From Peromyscus leucopus (Eukaryota; Chordata; Mammalia; Rodentia; Cricetidae), in assembly GCF_004664715.2 (NCBI RefSeq), contig NC_051071.1, positions 8,397,231-8,461,230 of the forward strand: 64,000 bases of DNA. Direction: 5' to 3'. Numbering within the stretch: the stretch's first letter is position 1; the number at the start of each line of letters is the position of its first letter. Shown one piece after another: positions 24,493 to 37,335 of this stretch. The notes below the pieces were generated by a model, which was given only the letters and a program-made list of their open reading frames with translations, was not told where the DNA came from and did no database searches. The translations under genes were made by a program, and so were the position numbers.

Positions 24493-27449
24493 CTGGTGAG
24501 CAGAAGAGAATAAAAAATGATCACACAGAGGTGGGCTATGGGGTGCAGGGGAGGGTACCATTCCTTCTACTACATGGAGGAAATTAATCAGGAATTTCTG
24601 CATGCCAGCATCTCCTCCTGCTATAGATTTACTGCAGTTAATACAGCAGCCCAGCGCTTAATGCAGCCATAGATCTCAGGATTATTTACAATGTGTGTCA
24701 AGGCTCATGCTGTGGTCAGTGAGCACTATGTTTCGCTTTTCCATCACTGGAACCTTTGGCACACACAGCATGTTTCTGTCAGCATCTACTTATGTACACA
24801 TTAAACTTCCTGTCAAATTCTTTGATCCATTTCTGTAGTTTCATACAGTATGAGGTTTTTATGCATCCTTTATTTGTTTTACTCCTCAATGAACTTCTCC
24901 TTTGTTATCAGTAATGTTACTGTACAACAATCTGGCTGATATTAGTTCATACACTCAGATTAAACGTATGGAAAATGCTGTATAAGCACAGGTATGGACT
25001 GGTCTCTTAGTAATAAATTTCCTTTTTGCACAAAATATAGCTTCTGACACTTAACCCAGGCATGATTCAAGATGAATAATATTTTAAACACATAGCTCAA
25101 ACTCGGTTGTTTTGGTTTGAATTGCTCTAAATGCATGAATTCTCTACAATGAAAACCAATATCCTTTGAAATACATCATTCTGTAAAAATGCAGTCCCTT
25201 GAGTAGCACAGCTACTCCAGAGTGGCTCAAAGTAGGCAGTGTGTTCACTAGAGTACCTGGAGTGTAGATGGTACTGAACATTTTTACAATACTATTTTCT
25301 TTAAAGGCACAAAGTGGGCTGAGACCGTTGTACAGCTCATCGCCCAGACAGATGCTGAGAACCAACATTAGCCTCTATCCAACCTCAACATCACTATAAT
25401 TCATTTGGTTACAGACCAGGAACAAAGGCAAAATGGTTCAATTAAAGAAAACATTGGACAACGAAGCTGTGGAACACTAATGAAAACCAGACAGGAATCC
25501 GAAGAGCATGTATGTGTTCAATAATGGATTAAAATGGAAAACCAAACTATCCAGAGTAGAAGTTCTTTCTAATTAGTAAAAAGTCTAAAGTCTTAGAAAA
25601 CAAATGAAAGTAAAACTATGGTAGAAAACACATTTATGTACATACATGGTTATTTTTTTTCCACTGATATCTATAAAATCCTATTATACTTCTCACACCA
25701 AAACAGTATAAGCATTTGTCTCCATCCCCTTTTCATGGGTTCAGATACACGTGCATCTGACTGAAAACTTCTTCAGATCCAAAACAAGAAAGGCATGTGC
25801 ATTTATTTGTCTTTCTTCTTTTTATAAACATTACATGTATTTACAAATACAGGGATTTTTAAAGTAAGAACTGCAGTTTCAAAATTAACAAAAATCAGCA
25901 TGGACTGAAGCAAAAGCATAGAAACTTTTATAAAGGGGCAGCTTCCAAAGCACTGGCTGAAAGCGGGGTAAAGGGGGCGGGCTCCGAGATGGGTGACAGT
26001 CAGCCAAGGAAAGATCTGTAAAACAGAGCAGGGTTACACACTGGCCGAAAATAACACAAGAAATCAAAACGGAAGATGAAGTTTTCTAAATAATAACACA
26101 TGGAAACCTTAAAAGGTTCTGCTAGTAACTTTACAGTGAAAAAGTTTTATGTAATCATAAAACCAAAACTGTTTACTTATAACATTTAGAATCTAGCTAG
26201 ACAAAAAAAAGAATGGTAGCTACAGACACTGATGTAAACCCGCCTAACAATTGCAATTTAAAAGGAAGAGGTGACAACTCTGGGAAGCACAAAAAAGAAA
26301 ACATCAAGAGTGAAGATTAGTAACAATGAAATCTATAATTGTTATATCTATATGTGAGAGCTACATATCGAACTGAGTGAACATGAACAGGATTTAAAAC
26401 ATTAAACCTAATGTTGTTATTTTAATCTCTTGAAATACTGGACTTAGTTTGACCAACAATTTAAACTGTTAGTTTCTTTTCCTTAACCATTTAGATGCAT
26501 TTAACTGGTACTAACATCAACAGGGCAGCCCACATCAAAGCCCAGACTGAGAGGGATGTAGGAATTTACTTTTTCAAAACTTTAAAGGTTCCATTTTGAC
26601 TGTTCAGCACTAACTACATCACTCCTAGACTACCCCAAACTCCTGCTTTGTTCACTTTCGTCACTTCATTTCTCTTTATAATCAATCCATGCTGTCTTCT
26701 GTGTCAACATCTACCCTTTCTTTAAAATCCTATCAACCCCTTGCTCATCCCCATGCCCTGCAGTCTCTGACCCTGCAGTGGAAATCCTGTAGTCTATCCA
26801 ACAGCCTCATCTTTTCATGTGAGTAACTGACCTACTGCACCTCACCTCATCCTCCAGGTTTAACATTCTTTCTCCACTCTGGGCTTGGAACACTCATCTC
26901 TCCTCAAGAACTTGGCAACATGCTCACAAACTGAACACTTCAGCCTCATCTTAGTTCACACTGATTCACACCTTTTCACTTGGGTTCTAGCTTGCCAGTC
27001 AAATAAGCTTCTCCTGTATTAAATGTGTAGTTTTCTGTTTCTATGAATGTGAAAATGCAGCATGTATGCATGAACATGCAGGAGCCACTGTGAGACTGGC
27101 TAGTTATGTACTGATTTGGGTACCAGTTTTAACAGCTGGATGCAAATGCTGTTCAAGTTAAATACTACGGATATATTCCAATCTTAAAAAAAATTCACTA
27201 CTGTTATTTCAACACTTTGAACAAATTAGCAGGGTATTTAGAATGAAATCACACTGACATTTTGTTTTATTAATCTTTATTTTATTAATATTTTTATTTC
27301 TTACCTGTTTTAAAACAGGTTATTATGCATTGTAACTAAATCATTACCCTAATTAAGTACTATAAAACTCATATATAAAGTCTAACATTATTGGATGACT
27401 AGTATAGCAGCATTAGCTTATGTCTACTTTACAAAAGAACAGTGTAATG

Positions 27450-27620
27450 TCCTGGTTAGTTTTTTTCTTTTCTCTTCTTTCTTTCTTTTCTTCTTTGTCA
27501 TCTGGGAAGAGTGAACTTCAGTTTAAAAAGGTCTCCAGATTGGTCCACAGGCAATACTTATTTGATTAAGGACTGAAGTTGGATGGCCCAGCCCACCGTG
27601 GGCAGTGCCATTCCTGAGTA
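27450..27620 (-). repeat. Rodent medium-reiterated repeat, first half (split)
   Basis: Same family as 4615-5014 but inverted. 'cctggttagtttttt', 'gtcatctgggaaga' and 'ggcccagcccaccgtgggca' follow the expected order. It stops at 27620, where the hAT element begins. The rest resumes at 29109. Confidence 0.7.
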
Positions 27621-29100
27621 CAACAGCTCTCTACCTGTGGGTCGTGGCACCTTTGGGGTTCTAATGAGCCCTCCACAGGCATCATATCCCCTAAGACCAT
27701 TGGGGAATGCAGCGAGCCTTGATCCAACGGGTCTAATGACCTGGGATGGGTATGTGAAGTCAGCGCAGAGAAGAAACTGTGACCACCTATTTCCAACAAG
27801 TGGCCCCTGATACCCTGGGCCATTGTTATTTATACAATTTCAATGGTTTGCATGAACAGTTTTACAATCAAATTGATTTCCTTAAGTCTCTAAAAATGGT
27901 TACAATAATTGCCAGTTTGTTCCTTTACTTCATTCTCCTTCCGTCCCCGAACTTTCCTACAGGGAGCCATTACCGATTTGGCCCACAGCTCTAACGTCAG
28001 GAGCATAAGCAGTGTTGTAGGCGATGAAGAAGTTTTCTAACTAGGCACACCCACAGGTGGACCAGTGTGCCCAGCTGGCAGCGTCTGCGGCTACAGCGGC
28101 ATGGAGAGTGAAAAAGTTTTTCCTCTAGTGGTTAACATTTACATCTGGCAAGGTCTAAGTTCTCACAATCAACTCACCAGCCAAAGCTAGATCAATTCGT
28201 TCCTCACTCTGCACTACTCTGTCTCCCATTGGGTATATACCAGGTTTTCTCTATCATCCTGCAAGCAACCTAACTTAGAAGCCTACACTGAATAGTTGCT
28301 CTGTTTATCCTTTGTTCTCATGTCTCCTTCCTCTCAACTTCCTACATTATTGGCACAGTTATTAGAAATAAGGGCACTGGGGGCTTCTATGATTCTGCTT
28401 TGTTTCCTGTTCCTAGACTGTTCCCATTAAACTCTTGATATCATCTATTTATTTGTATTTCTCCAAGACTCTTGTGGTTAAAACCATTCTCTCCAGAAGT
28501 TATGCAAATTTGTAATATTATCATGAACTATTGTGACTCTTTCAGACTAGTCACAGGGTGCACTGGAAAGGCAGCATCCTGATCTTAGGAAGCCTGAATT
28601 CATGGTCACACTTGAAACATCATTTAGTGACTGAATCAGATCCACTGTATATTTTTAACAACCTCCCCTTTGGCTCACCGAGAGGAGAGTCATCAGGGGA
28701 AAGTTTTCCTTTTGTAACAGGTATTTTATCCATGACTGAGAAAGTGAAACTGACAGCAGTCAGCAATGTGGCCAGCACAGTGAAAGCAATGAGGGCAGGC
28801 AGCACATACACTCCTGTGGTCATGCCCGGAATCACGCATTGAACTGTTCACAGGCTTTGCCAAAATGGGTCAGGGTCTCTAGGGCCTTGTCACAAGGAGA
28901 GCTTATTTGTGCTATTCTTAGGCCTTGTTCCCTAAAGAAGCTGCATGGCTCCCGCCAGGGAAACACAAGTATTTATTTTACAATTCAGAACAGGAAATTA
29001 CAGTTATGAAATAGCAACAAAAGTAATTTTATGGTTGGGGGTCACCACAACATGAGAAACTGTTAAAGGGTCACAGCATTAGGAAGGTTGAGAACCACTG
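27621..29100. mobile_element. hAT-type DNA transposon with URR1-like ends, 1,480 bp
   Basis: The right end, 'aaggttgagaaccactg' preceded by 'tggttgggggtcaccacaac', is the reverse complement of the terminus I associate with rodent URR1 (hAT-Charlie) elements. The left end, 'caacagctctctacctgtgg' then 'gtcgtggcacctttgggg', is a decayed version of the opposite end. Eight bases on each side (CCTGAGTA and CCTGATCA) match at six or more positions, as expected for a hAT 8-bp duplication. The host repeat continues on both sides. About 1.3 kb of internal sequence is not explained by the short non-autonomous family. Confidence 0.72.
28620..28835 (-). other. Open frame of unknown origin inside the hAT element
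   Basis: A 71-codon minus-strand frame beginning with Met. It contains a convincing hydrophobic stretch (GVYVLPALIAFTVLATLL) followed by a polar tail rich in K, S, P and D, ending in a stop. The composition looks like a piece of a membrane protein rather than random AT-rich intron. I cannot identify a parent protein. There is no promoter, splice structure or poly(A) tail that would prove a gene or a processed pseudogene. It could be captured host sequence or chance. Confidence 0.3.
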
Positions 29101-29108
29101 CCTGATCA

Positions 29109-29300
29109 GGTGGTCCTGGTTTACATAGGAAAACCAGGCTTGGCAAACCAGTTAGCAGCATTCCTCAATGGTTTCTGCTTCAATTCTTACTCTGACTTCC
29201 CTTCATGATGGACTACAAACTGTAAGCTGAAATAAACCCTTTCTTCCCCAAGTTACTTTTGACCATGGGGTTTTGTCACAGCCAAACTACAACACATAAC
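29109..29300 (-). repeat. Rodent medium-reiterated repeat, second half (split)
   Basis: Continues the copy broken at 27620: 'aggtggtcctggtttacata' followed by 'gctgaaataaaccctttctt' and 'ccatggggttttgtcacagc'. The two halves together match the single copy at 4615-5014 in reverse. Confidence 0.75.
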
Positions 29301-30319
29301 ATGTTTCCTTTTTTTGCTTTATTAGAAGGCATTATTAGTTTTATCTGAAGCATGAATGAAATGTGGCTAAGAGACATTCAGTTATTTGCCTGTGGTTACA
29401 CAGGTGATAAGCAATAATAAAAGCTCTGCTCTAATTATTAAGACTAAATTGTGTTAATAAATGTGTATTTCCATTTCTTCCAATGCTATAATTCTTTGAA
29501 ATGCATTAGGAATTATAGAAATACCATGATTAACCAGTTTCCAAGATTATGCGCTTAAACTACAAAGCCTAACAACACATACTGGTAATTACTCAGTAGC
29601 ACATCACATTATGACCTAGCTCTTTCTGAAGATAAAATTCAAAAGGCCAAGCCACAGAATTGTACTCACTCTAAATGACGACATGCTGTTGAGAAAGAGC
29701 ATTCATCAGCTCACATCTCGAAGAACTGTTTAATCTGTGAATTATCTATGGACATGTGATTGTTAAAATAAATATGCTATCTGATAAAAGGTGACTCTAC
29801 ATTCCTCCCAACCTTCAATGTTTTTGATCCTCAAGTGATAAGACTAAGACATTAGGATGGTTCTAGATAAAGTGGATTACATGACCTAACTCTCTACAAA
29901 GTATTTGGTGCTTTCAAGGCTAAGATACTCAACACCACAAAGACAATCCCCAAACTCACACTGTGAACATTTTAATGAGCCATTCTGGGAAGGATCATAA
30001 GCTGAAGTTAACCGAAACTCATCTTGGGTCAGGTGTCACTTACTGTCATGAGCCAGTGAACCACCAAAACTAACCCAGAACTGTTACCACATCCATTTGC
30101 CACACGAAGAAGCTGCTGTTGACAATGTTTTAGGGAAGTTGAAATGAGTATGGATATGTAAACAAGACTGGTCAAACTTACAGTTGGCAACTTATTCTCA
30201 ATCTCACCTCAGTAAAGAAGGAAAAGCTAAGTTCCATCATATCTTTCAATTTTTTTTTCCTTTCCATTTAAAATATTCTTAAGTCCGGATCCTATGTGAT
30301 CCATTAGAAGTGTCCATTA

Positions 30320-30435
30320 GAGCTGAATGTGGTGGTTCACGTCTATAATTCCAACACTTAGGAGGCTGAGGCGGGTGGACTGACTCCATGGTCAAGGCTA
30401 CTTCCTTACATAGCATTTAAGACCATGTTTTTAAA
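30320..30435 (+). mobile_element. B1 SINE, old and partial
   Basis: 'aatgtggtggttcacgtcta' and 'ggaggctgaggcgggtgga' identify the B1 5' half. The 3' half is lost or decayed. Confidence 0.7.
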
Positions 30436-33400
30436 AATTAAAAACATAAACAAACAAAAAACCAGAAATGCCAACTATTTAATTGAAAGGCAAAGTAAGG
30501 TGTATATTACCCATGAAAATATCTTCTCTTATTATCAGATTTCAGACTGGCTAATCTATAAGATTATTTATTCAAATATATAGAAAATACAGTTATTTTA
30601 ACATAGTATCAAAATCATTACATTTCTAAAAATGTATTTAAATCATACAAATTACTGTGTGTATCAGTTCAAAGGATATTTTAAATTACAGTTGACTCAG
30701 GAAAGGCCTCAGAAGATGGCAATCTGACAGGGGCCGGCACAATCAGGCCTCAGTCTGCAGGACCTAGCCTGATTTTATCACATCCTAGTAGACCACACCT
30801 AAGAATTATAAAAGTACAGGTCATGGGTTTTCTTACTTCATTGGACAGTGCCGGATAAATGCTGACAAAAATCTCACTCCATGTTTCTTACATCTCCATT
30901 CACACAGTATCTCCTCTGCTAAGAAATTTTTCACAAGCAGCAATATCTGTGCTCTGAGTCGCTCACTTATCCTGGTCCCTACAGCTAAATCGTAATCTTT
31001 TACAATCTAAGCAAAAGAATTGTAAAAGTGTCTTTAAGGATGCAGTAGTTTTGCTAACAGACATTTTACTCATGGTAAGGTACCCTCAGTGTGTGTCTAT
31101 CTATAGACCTAGGGGGAGCTTCATTAAGGAGTTCCATATCAAAGGTGTCTTGTGACACAGTTCCAAGCAACAGTATCCTCAACATGTCTAAATTGAATTT
31201 ATACATTCATATGTACATTGTATTAAAGTATTTATCTTGGGATTCATTCTGAGAATTAAATAATATAAAAAGCACACAACAGAAACAGGTAGTCTTCTAA
31301 TGTAGTAACTTTAGTCTAAAGATACATAATTATTACCTAATGAATGGTATATGCCAAAAGAATTCACATCCTTCCATCTCTCATCCAAGTTGGAAATCTA
31401 GTCCCTTTTCACCATATCAGAATAATGTGTACAATTCAAAGGAAAAGTCAACATTTCCAATGTATCCCTTAAAACACTTATTCCATAAAAGACTTCACAT
31501 ATTGTACTATTTCTTTTATAACTTTACTGCTAATGGCTCTCACAAAATGCTGCAATTATACTCTACAGTACTTATCACAGTGGTAATTAAGTGCTACTGT
31601 AATCATCTAGTTGAAGTCTGACTCTTCTACTAGATGTTAAGTTCCATGTGGCATTTTAAACCGCCTATGTATCTTCATTGCTTTAAATCATATTAAACAT
31701 ATAATAGCTGGATGAGAGAAAAACTGAATGATTCAAAATTCCCATTTCCTATCATCAATGTTTCAGTGTAAGATTTCTTTCAATCATGTCAGATCCATTT
31801 GGAAATCTGCTTTAAACATATTTTATCAAGAGAACAGGAATAAAAAATAAAATGATTGTCTCTACCAATGCCAAGCCTTCCCTATATTCCCAACACAAAG
31901 AACATAACATGGAAGCATCTGAAAATGAACTTAATTCTCTCTTTTCTGACCATTTATATCTAAAGAATGATTGACTCTAGGGCACCAATGGCCCAAGTCA
32001 TCTTCATGACCTCTGTTGGAACTGCTACTATCACATCTCGATATTAGTTTTCATTCTTTTCTGTGCCCCATTATTATGGAATACAAATCCTCTGAGGAAT
32101 AGAGTCTTAACATACCTAAAGCCTGATTTGATGAAAAAACATTAAGTAGTCTTTAATATCATCAGAACAGAGCATTAAAAGCTAGATGCAAAATCCATTT
32201 CTGACTAAAATGGAGTAACACACTATGGACCAAAACTTCTCTAACAACTCAATTAAGTAGCCTTATAAAAGGGGAGAGGGGGTGGGGGTGGGGCATCAAA
32301 GACCTGCTAAGGAAGCCAGGATTTGAAGACTGTACTGCACAACAACAACAACAACAAACTTGGGCAAAGGGCCAAGATAAAGACCAGCTATTAAGTGGCC
32401 AAAGAAACAATAACAAACAAACACAAAACCAAAACCAAAATCAAAATCTTCAACAGCACTTTTGGCAATCTAATTTGCTGAATATTGGAGATAAAAATAA
32501 TGGATTTGAAGAGTCAGAATGTGAGAAAAAAATCAAGTCTCAAGAACTTGCTCTAATAGTTTACTAGTTTTTCCTCTGATAAACCCTTGAGCAAACAACA
32601 ACAACAAAAAATATCAGGAAACAGCTACTAAAAGACAAAGAATATCCAGAAAGCCAATAATAGTAAGGAGAGATTAATTAGAATTTAGAGCTGGGATGAG
32701 ATGAAATCTAAATGAATACCCCCCTCCAAGATCTCAATGAGAACACATGAAATATGACCCATAAAAAGAATGCAAGCAAGAAATTGATGAACTCTAAGCA
32801 AAAATGGGTTTTAATTGAGATGAAAATTGGTCTTGTAGATAGGAAGAATTGAGAGTTTAAGATCCAGCAATGGAAAAACCTATCAGTGAATACACTTGGC
32901 TCTTGCTTCAAAGAGAAGATGAAGGGAAACAATCAGGCCAACCAACTCATGGAAACAACCTACTCTGACCTCAACCTCGCACTACAGCAACCTCTTCCCA
33001 TTTTATCTGTCTAGCAAAAGAAATCTTGTGAGGGGTCTCGAACCTGCTTAGTCACACTTTCCAACACGCAACAAAAAGTTAGTAGGCATAGTGCTGCAGC
33101 CTGGGGAAGCAAGGGCAAATACTGAAGATCAGATACCAGGTAGCACTGATCAGGGGCATTCAATGAGTGGGGCTTTAAGGGTATTCAAGGGCATTAAGCC
33201 ACTTTCCAGATTCTTTTGAAAAATATTAGCAACTTCAGTGAATAAAAGCAATGTTTTAAGAAGAAGAAAACCAGGAGGAAGAAGAGAAGAAAAAGGAGAA
33301 GGGAGAAGGAGACAGAAGAGCAATCAATGACTGAGTTCAAAGCAATGGGAAAAAGCAACAGAGCCTAACATAAAGTCTTTTACTTTGTTTTCAAAAATCA

Positions 33401-34540
33401 TTACGTCAAGCAGAGAAAACAACAGTTCTCAAGGAACTCAGAAAACCTAGAGCTGCACTGAAGGAAGAAGGGAATTTCCAGGAGAAGGGGAACATGGAGA
33501 CTATGAAGCTTAGCGCCTATAAGATGGAAACAACAGGTAAAAATCATACTTTTATTTACTTCATAAATTAGCTTCTAGGTCAGGGTTAGGTTAGGGTTAG
33601 GCTTGCTCTATGAATGGATACTCAAGGAAATGAATAGAGGTGCATTCTTCTGTAGCCCTCTTACTGATTTCAAGAAACATGGGATTTTGAGAGATTCCAA
33701 ACAGATAATTTCCTTTACAAAAGCAGTCTGTGCAAGTGAGTATGTCAACTAAGTAACCCCTAAAGAAATGTGTATCAGTGTGCTGAGTACCCGGCACACG
33801 AAGGACTGAACATATTTGCTAACTGGTGAGTATGGGCAACAAAAACAATAAGCTGCCCAATCAGAAAGAACCAAGAGGAAGAATTAGAGATGAGGGTTGC
33901 TCAAAATTAACTTACTTCTCTCAGAACTTTCCATCATAACTCAGAGAGGAGACAGACAACTGACTATAAATTAATGCATGGAAAGAGTCAAGATGTGTTC
34001 TAGTCTAATAACTAAAGACGTGTCTAGAACTAATGCCTGTCATTAGAAGAGAACTTTGGTTAAATTGTTTGCTAAACGTTTTTGAGGGTAGTTTGAAATG
34101 ATAAATTCAAAACATTATGGCCAAGTATTTTCATCAAAGTTGACAGGAAAGCAAAATATCTTAAGAAGAGAAGCAATGGTCCACAAAGGATTTAGAACAT
34201 GAAAGAAAATGAATAAACAAAGAACTGTTAAACCACACTGATGGAATTAAAGGAAAAGAAAAAGAAAAATTGACAAGAACTATTGATAAGGGGTTGTAAG
34301 AAGGAAAGTTAGTAAAATATCAAATACTATAAAAAGTCAAGAATATGGACAACTAGACTCATCCAAACATCTGTCAGTTTTCATGAATATAACTTTCATG
34401 TGATACCCAATCCAACATACTTATTATCAATATCACTCATAAAGAATTTGTGGTAGTTTAGAAAACCAAAAAATAGCTGGAAAATAAAATGTAAGGTAAT
34501 ACTAATAGTATACAGAAATATAAGTTACTCAAAATGATGA

Positions 34541-34675
34541 GAGGCAGTGGTGGGGAATGCCTTTAATCCCAGCACTCAGGAGGCAGAAGCAGGTGGATCT
34601 CTGTGAGTTCAGGTCTACAGAGCAAGTTCCAGGATAGCAAAAGCTGTTACACAGTGAAGCCCTGTCTTGGAACAT
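34541..34675 (+). mobile_element. B1 SINE, diverged
   Basis: 'tttaatcccagcactcagga' and 'ggatctctgtgagttcaggt', then 'acagtgaagccctgtcttgg'. Confidence 0.85.
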
Positions 34676-35504
34676 GCCCCTCAAATAACCCAAAATGGCT
34701 CTAAAGTGGACCCATAATCTGACACTTAGCATCCTACTAGCCATTTCAAAGGGAGTTTAAATCAATTACAGGATTCCTAATATTGATTAAATAAAAGGAC
34801 AGATATTCCAGAGAAACATGCCTTTTAACGTATGAAAAGAAAAAAAGTCCTTCATTACTTCTCAAAACTACTGTATCACAAAATGGAAGGCACCCAACAT
34901 AATGTCCAGCATCTCATGCAGCAGCTGCATTTGATGCAAATCGGTTAATTCACAATAATGGTTCTCAGTTCTAAAATCCAATTTGGAAAACATAATTCTA
35001 TTATATACACTATTATTCTGAAACACTATTACTTGCAATCAAGATTTTAGTAAAGTTTTAATAGTTGGATGTTGAAGTTATAGTTTTTGACACGAGACCA
35101 ATGTATAAGTTTCAAGGCTCATAAGTATAGATCTACATTTTGTCACTATTAGCCAGGAAGACAAGTTAAGAAGCAGTTACAACAAGTTAAGAAGTCTAAA
35201 TAAGATACATGTCTGAAATAATGGTCACTCATCTCTACACAGAGGTACACCAAAAGATTTATGCTCCACTCAAACCCAGTGCAGAAAGTAATGATCTGTG
35301 GATAAGAGAGGAAACTGTTCTAAGTAAAGATTTATAAGGAATAGGATGAGAAGCTGGACACATGGACAAAGGACCAGGTTCTCTCTTCTAACAGTAATAA
35401 ATGTACTGCATTCTTAATGCCTCTGAAAACAAATTTACATGAATATAATTTGGTACACATTTGTGTGTGGTCATGGTATAAATTTATTAAAGGAAATATA
35501 TTTT

Positions 35505-36700
35505 CTTTTTTATATTTTATAATTACAATTTTGCACAGGAAACTTAGTAGTGTACATTCGATCCAGGTCAGTAGGGAGTTCTTTGGCCTTTGCCTTTTCC
35601 AGCTTGGCAATTTGAGCCACAGATTTAGGACCCAGGACATTGCCTCCCCAGTGGTGGTAGATCTCATCCCAGCTGTCATTGTAATTGGTAACTGGTCCTA
35701 ATAGTTTCCACCAGCACCCTATCTTCAGATCCAACCTGTGTGAAGGCAACAGTGGTGTATTCTTCCTGTGGACCAGCCACCTCAGCCTGGCCTGTTGGGG
35801 AATATTATTTTAAGGTGTGTTACTTTTGTTTATGTTGCATTTGTTTAATTCTGTGAAGCTGTGTTACTGTGCCTGTCTAAAATGCCTGATGGTCTAGTAA
35901 AGAGCTGAACGGCTAATAGTGGGGCAGGAGAAAGGATGGGTAGGGCTGGCAGGCAGAGAATAAATAGAAGGAGAAATCTGGGAGAAGAAAGAAGTAGCCA
36001 GAGAGGAAGGAGGAAGACTTCAAGGGCCAGCCACCCAGCTAAACAGCAAGCCACGGAGTAAGAGCAAGGTTTACAGAAGTAAGAGAAGAGGAAAAGCCCA
36101 GAGGCAAAAGGTAGATGGGATAATTTAAGGAAAGCTGGGAAGAAACAAGACAAATTAAGGCTGGACATTTATAATTAAGAATAAGACTCTGTGTGTGATT
36201 TATTTGGGAGCTGAGTGGCAGGCCCCCCAAAAGAGTAAAAAAAAAAAAAAAAAAACACTGGCCTTTCCCTTGATGATGCAGTAGAGGGTCCCCATCTTGC
36301 AACACAGGGCAGGCAGGAAGACCACCAGCTCAATGGGGTCTACATTGTGGGTGGTCACCACCAACTGAGCCTTCTTGTTCTCTACCAAGGTAGTGACTGC
36401 ACTGACCTCTGCTGGAAGGACAGGACCTCTTAGGTGGGAAGTCCCAGCTGTTTGCTGGTCCAGGTCCTAGGGGAACTAGTTAACAGCAGGAGGTACTTTG
36501 AGCCACTCATAAAGGATGTCTCTTTGCCACTGCAGCCTGTGAGATCTCTTTTGGGCTGATGTCCTGCCAACGCCAAAGTTTCTAGGCCTTGTCTCAAACA
36601 GAGGATTCATCATCTTTTAGGCCTCCTGTTTCTTCACAATGGTGGGGGCCAAGGTCACCTTCTTCCCCGTGGCCTTCTCTCCCTTGGGCATCTTGCTTGG
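35505..36700 (-). pseudogene. Rpl7a-ps: Rpl7a processed pseudogene, split by an LTR
   Basis: Minus-strand intronless copy of the large-subunit ribosomal protein eL8 (Rpl7a). The initiator lies at 36691 (MPKGEKATGKKV). Later blocks include [24 protein letters not shown] and, after the LTR, HWGGNVLGPKSVA with KLEKAKAKEL. Breaks are several: an in-frame stop after about 24 codons, a deletion of some 35-40 codons upstream of the VENKKAQ block, frameshifts, and loss of the normal stop codon. The 3' end carries 3' UTR-like sequence and a decayed A-rich tail near 35505-35530. A solo LTR (35793-36258) interrupts it, so it predates that insertion. It is dead and unrelated to FANCL function. Confidence 0.93.
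35793..36258 (+). mobile_element. Solo LTR, class II, 466 bp, inside the Rpl7a pseudogene
   Basis: Starts TGTTGGGGAATATT and ends ACA after a poly(A) stretch. A perfect 6-bp duplication of pseudogene sequence, CTGGCC, is at 35787-35792 and 36259-36264. The first bases resemble the LTR of the provirus at 46779, which supports plus orientation. No internal sequence remains. Confidence 0.88.
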
Positions 36701-37214
36701 CAAATTATGTTTTCTGCCTATGATGGACTCCTTGTTTTCTCTTAAAATACTATTTAATGATCAAATTCTTTAAATTAGTGGTCAAAAGGCCAACTCAGAA
36801 AATAGCTAAGACGCAATGTACATAAGAACAATGAAATGTCTTAAACACATTCCGAAAAAACTTGCTGGTGAAAAATTCTACTCTCTAAGTGGTAACTGAA
36901 GTCAGCCTTTGATTTATCCTTGTCATAAAGAACCCTGAACTGCATAATAAACAAACACTGAAGTACAACTGGTGGCAGCTACAAACTGAGAACTAAACTG
37001 CCTATCCCACTGATGTTTCAGTCCAGCAGAAAGCTGATAAGATACTTACTAACAAAATGTAATGTTTGAAAAATGTCCACACAGAGAATTGAATTCAACA
37101 ACTGAGAATCAGGTAAATTACAAGACATTTTTTTCTCGGTGATGTATGGATAAAGTTTTAACAATTTACATTTCCATCTACTGAATTTCTTTTAAGTTTC
37201 TCTTTTCTTTTCTT

Positions 37215-37335
37215 TCCCCTGTGTTTTGAAACAGGGTCTCTCTACATAGTCCTGGTTGTCCTGGAACTCACAGAGATCCACCTGCTTCTGGCTTCCAAGT
37301 GTTGGGATTAAAGGTGAGTCACTATACCCAGCCTT
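37215..37335 (-). mobile_element. B1 SINE
   Basis: 'ttgaaacagggtctctctac', 'ggaactcacagagatccacc' and 'gtgttgggattaaaggtgag' are the reverse complement of B1. Confidence 0.85.

Noticed and set aside
33579..33601. Telomere-like 'gggttaggttagggttagg'
   Set aside because: Only two to three imperfect units. Too short to call an interstitial telomeric repeat.
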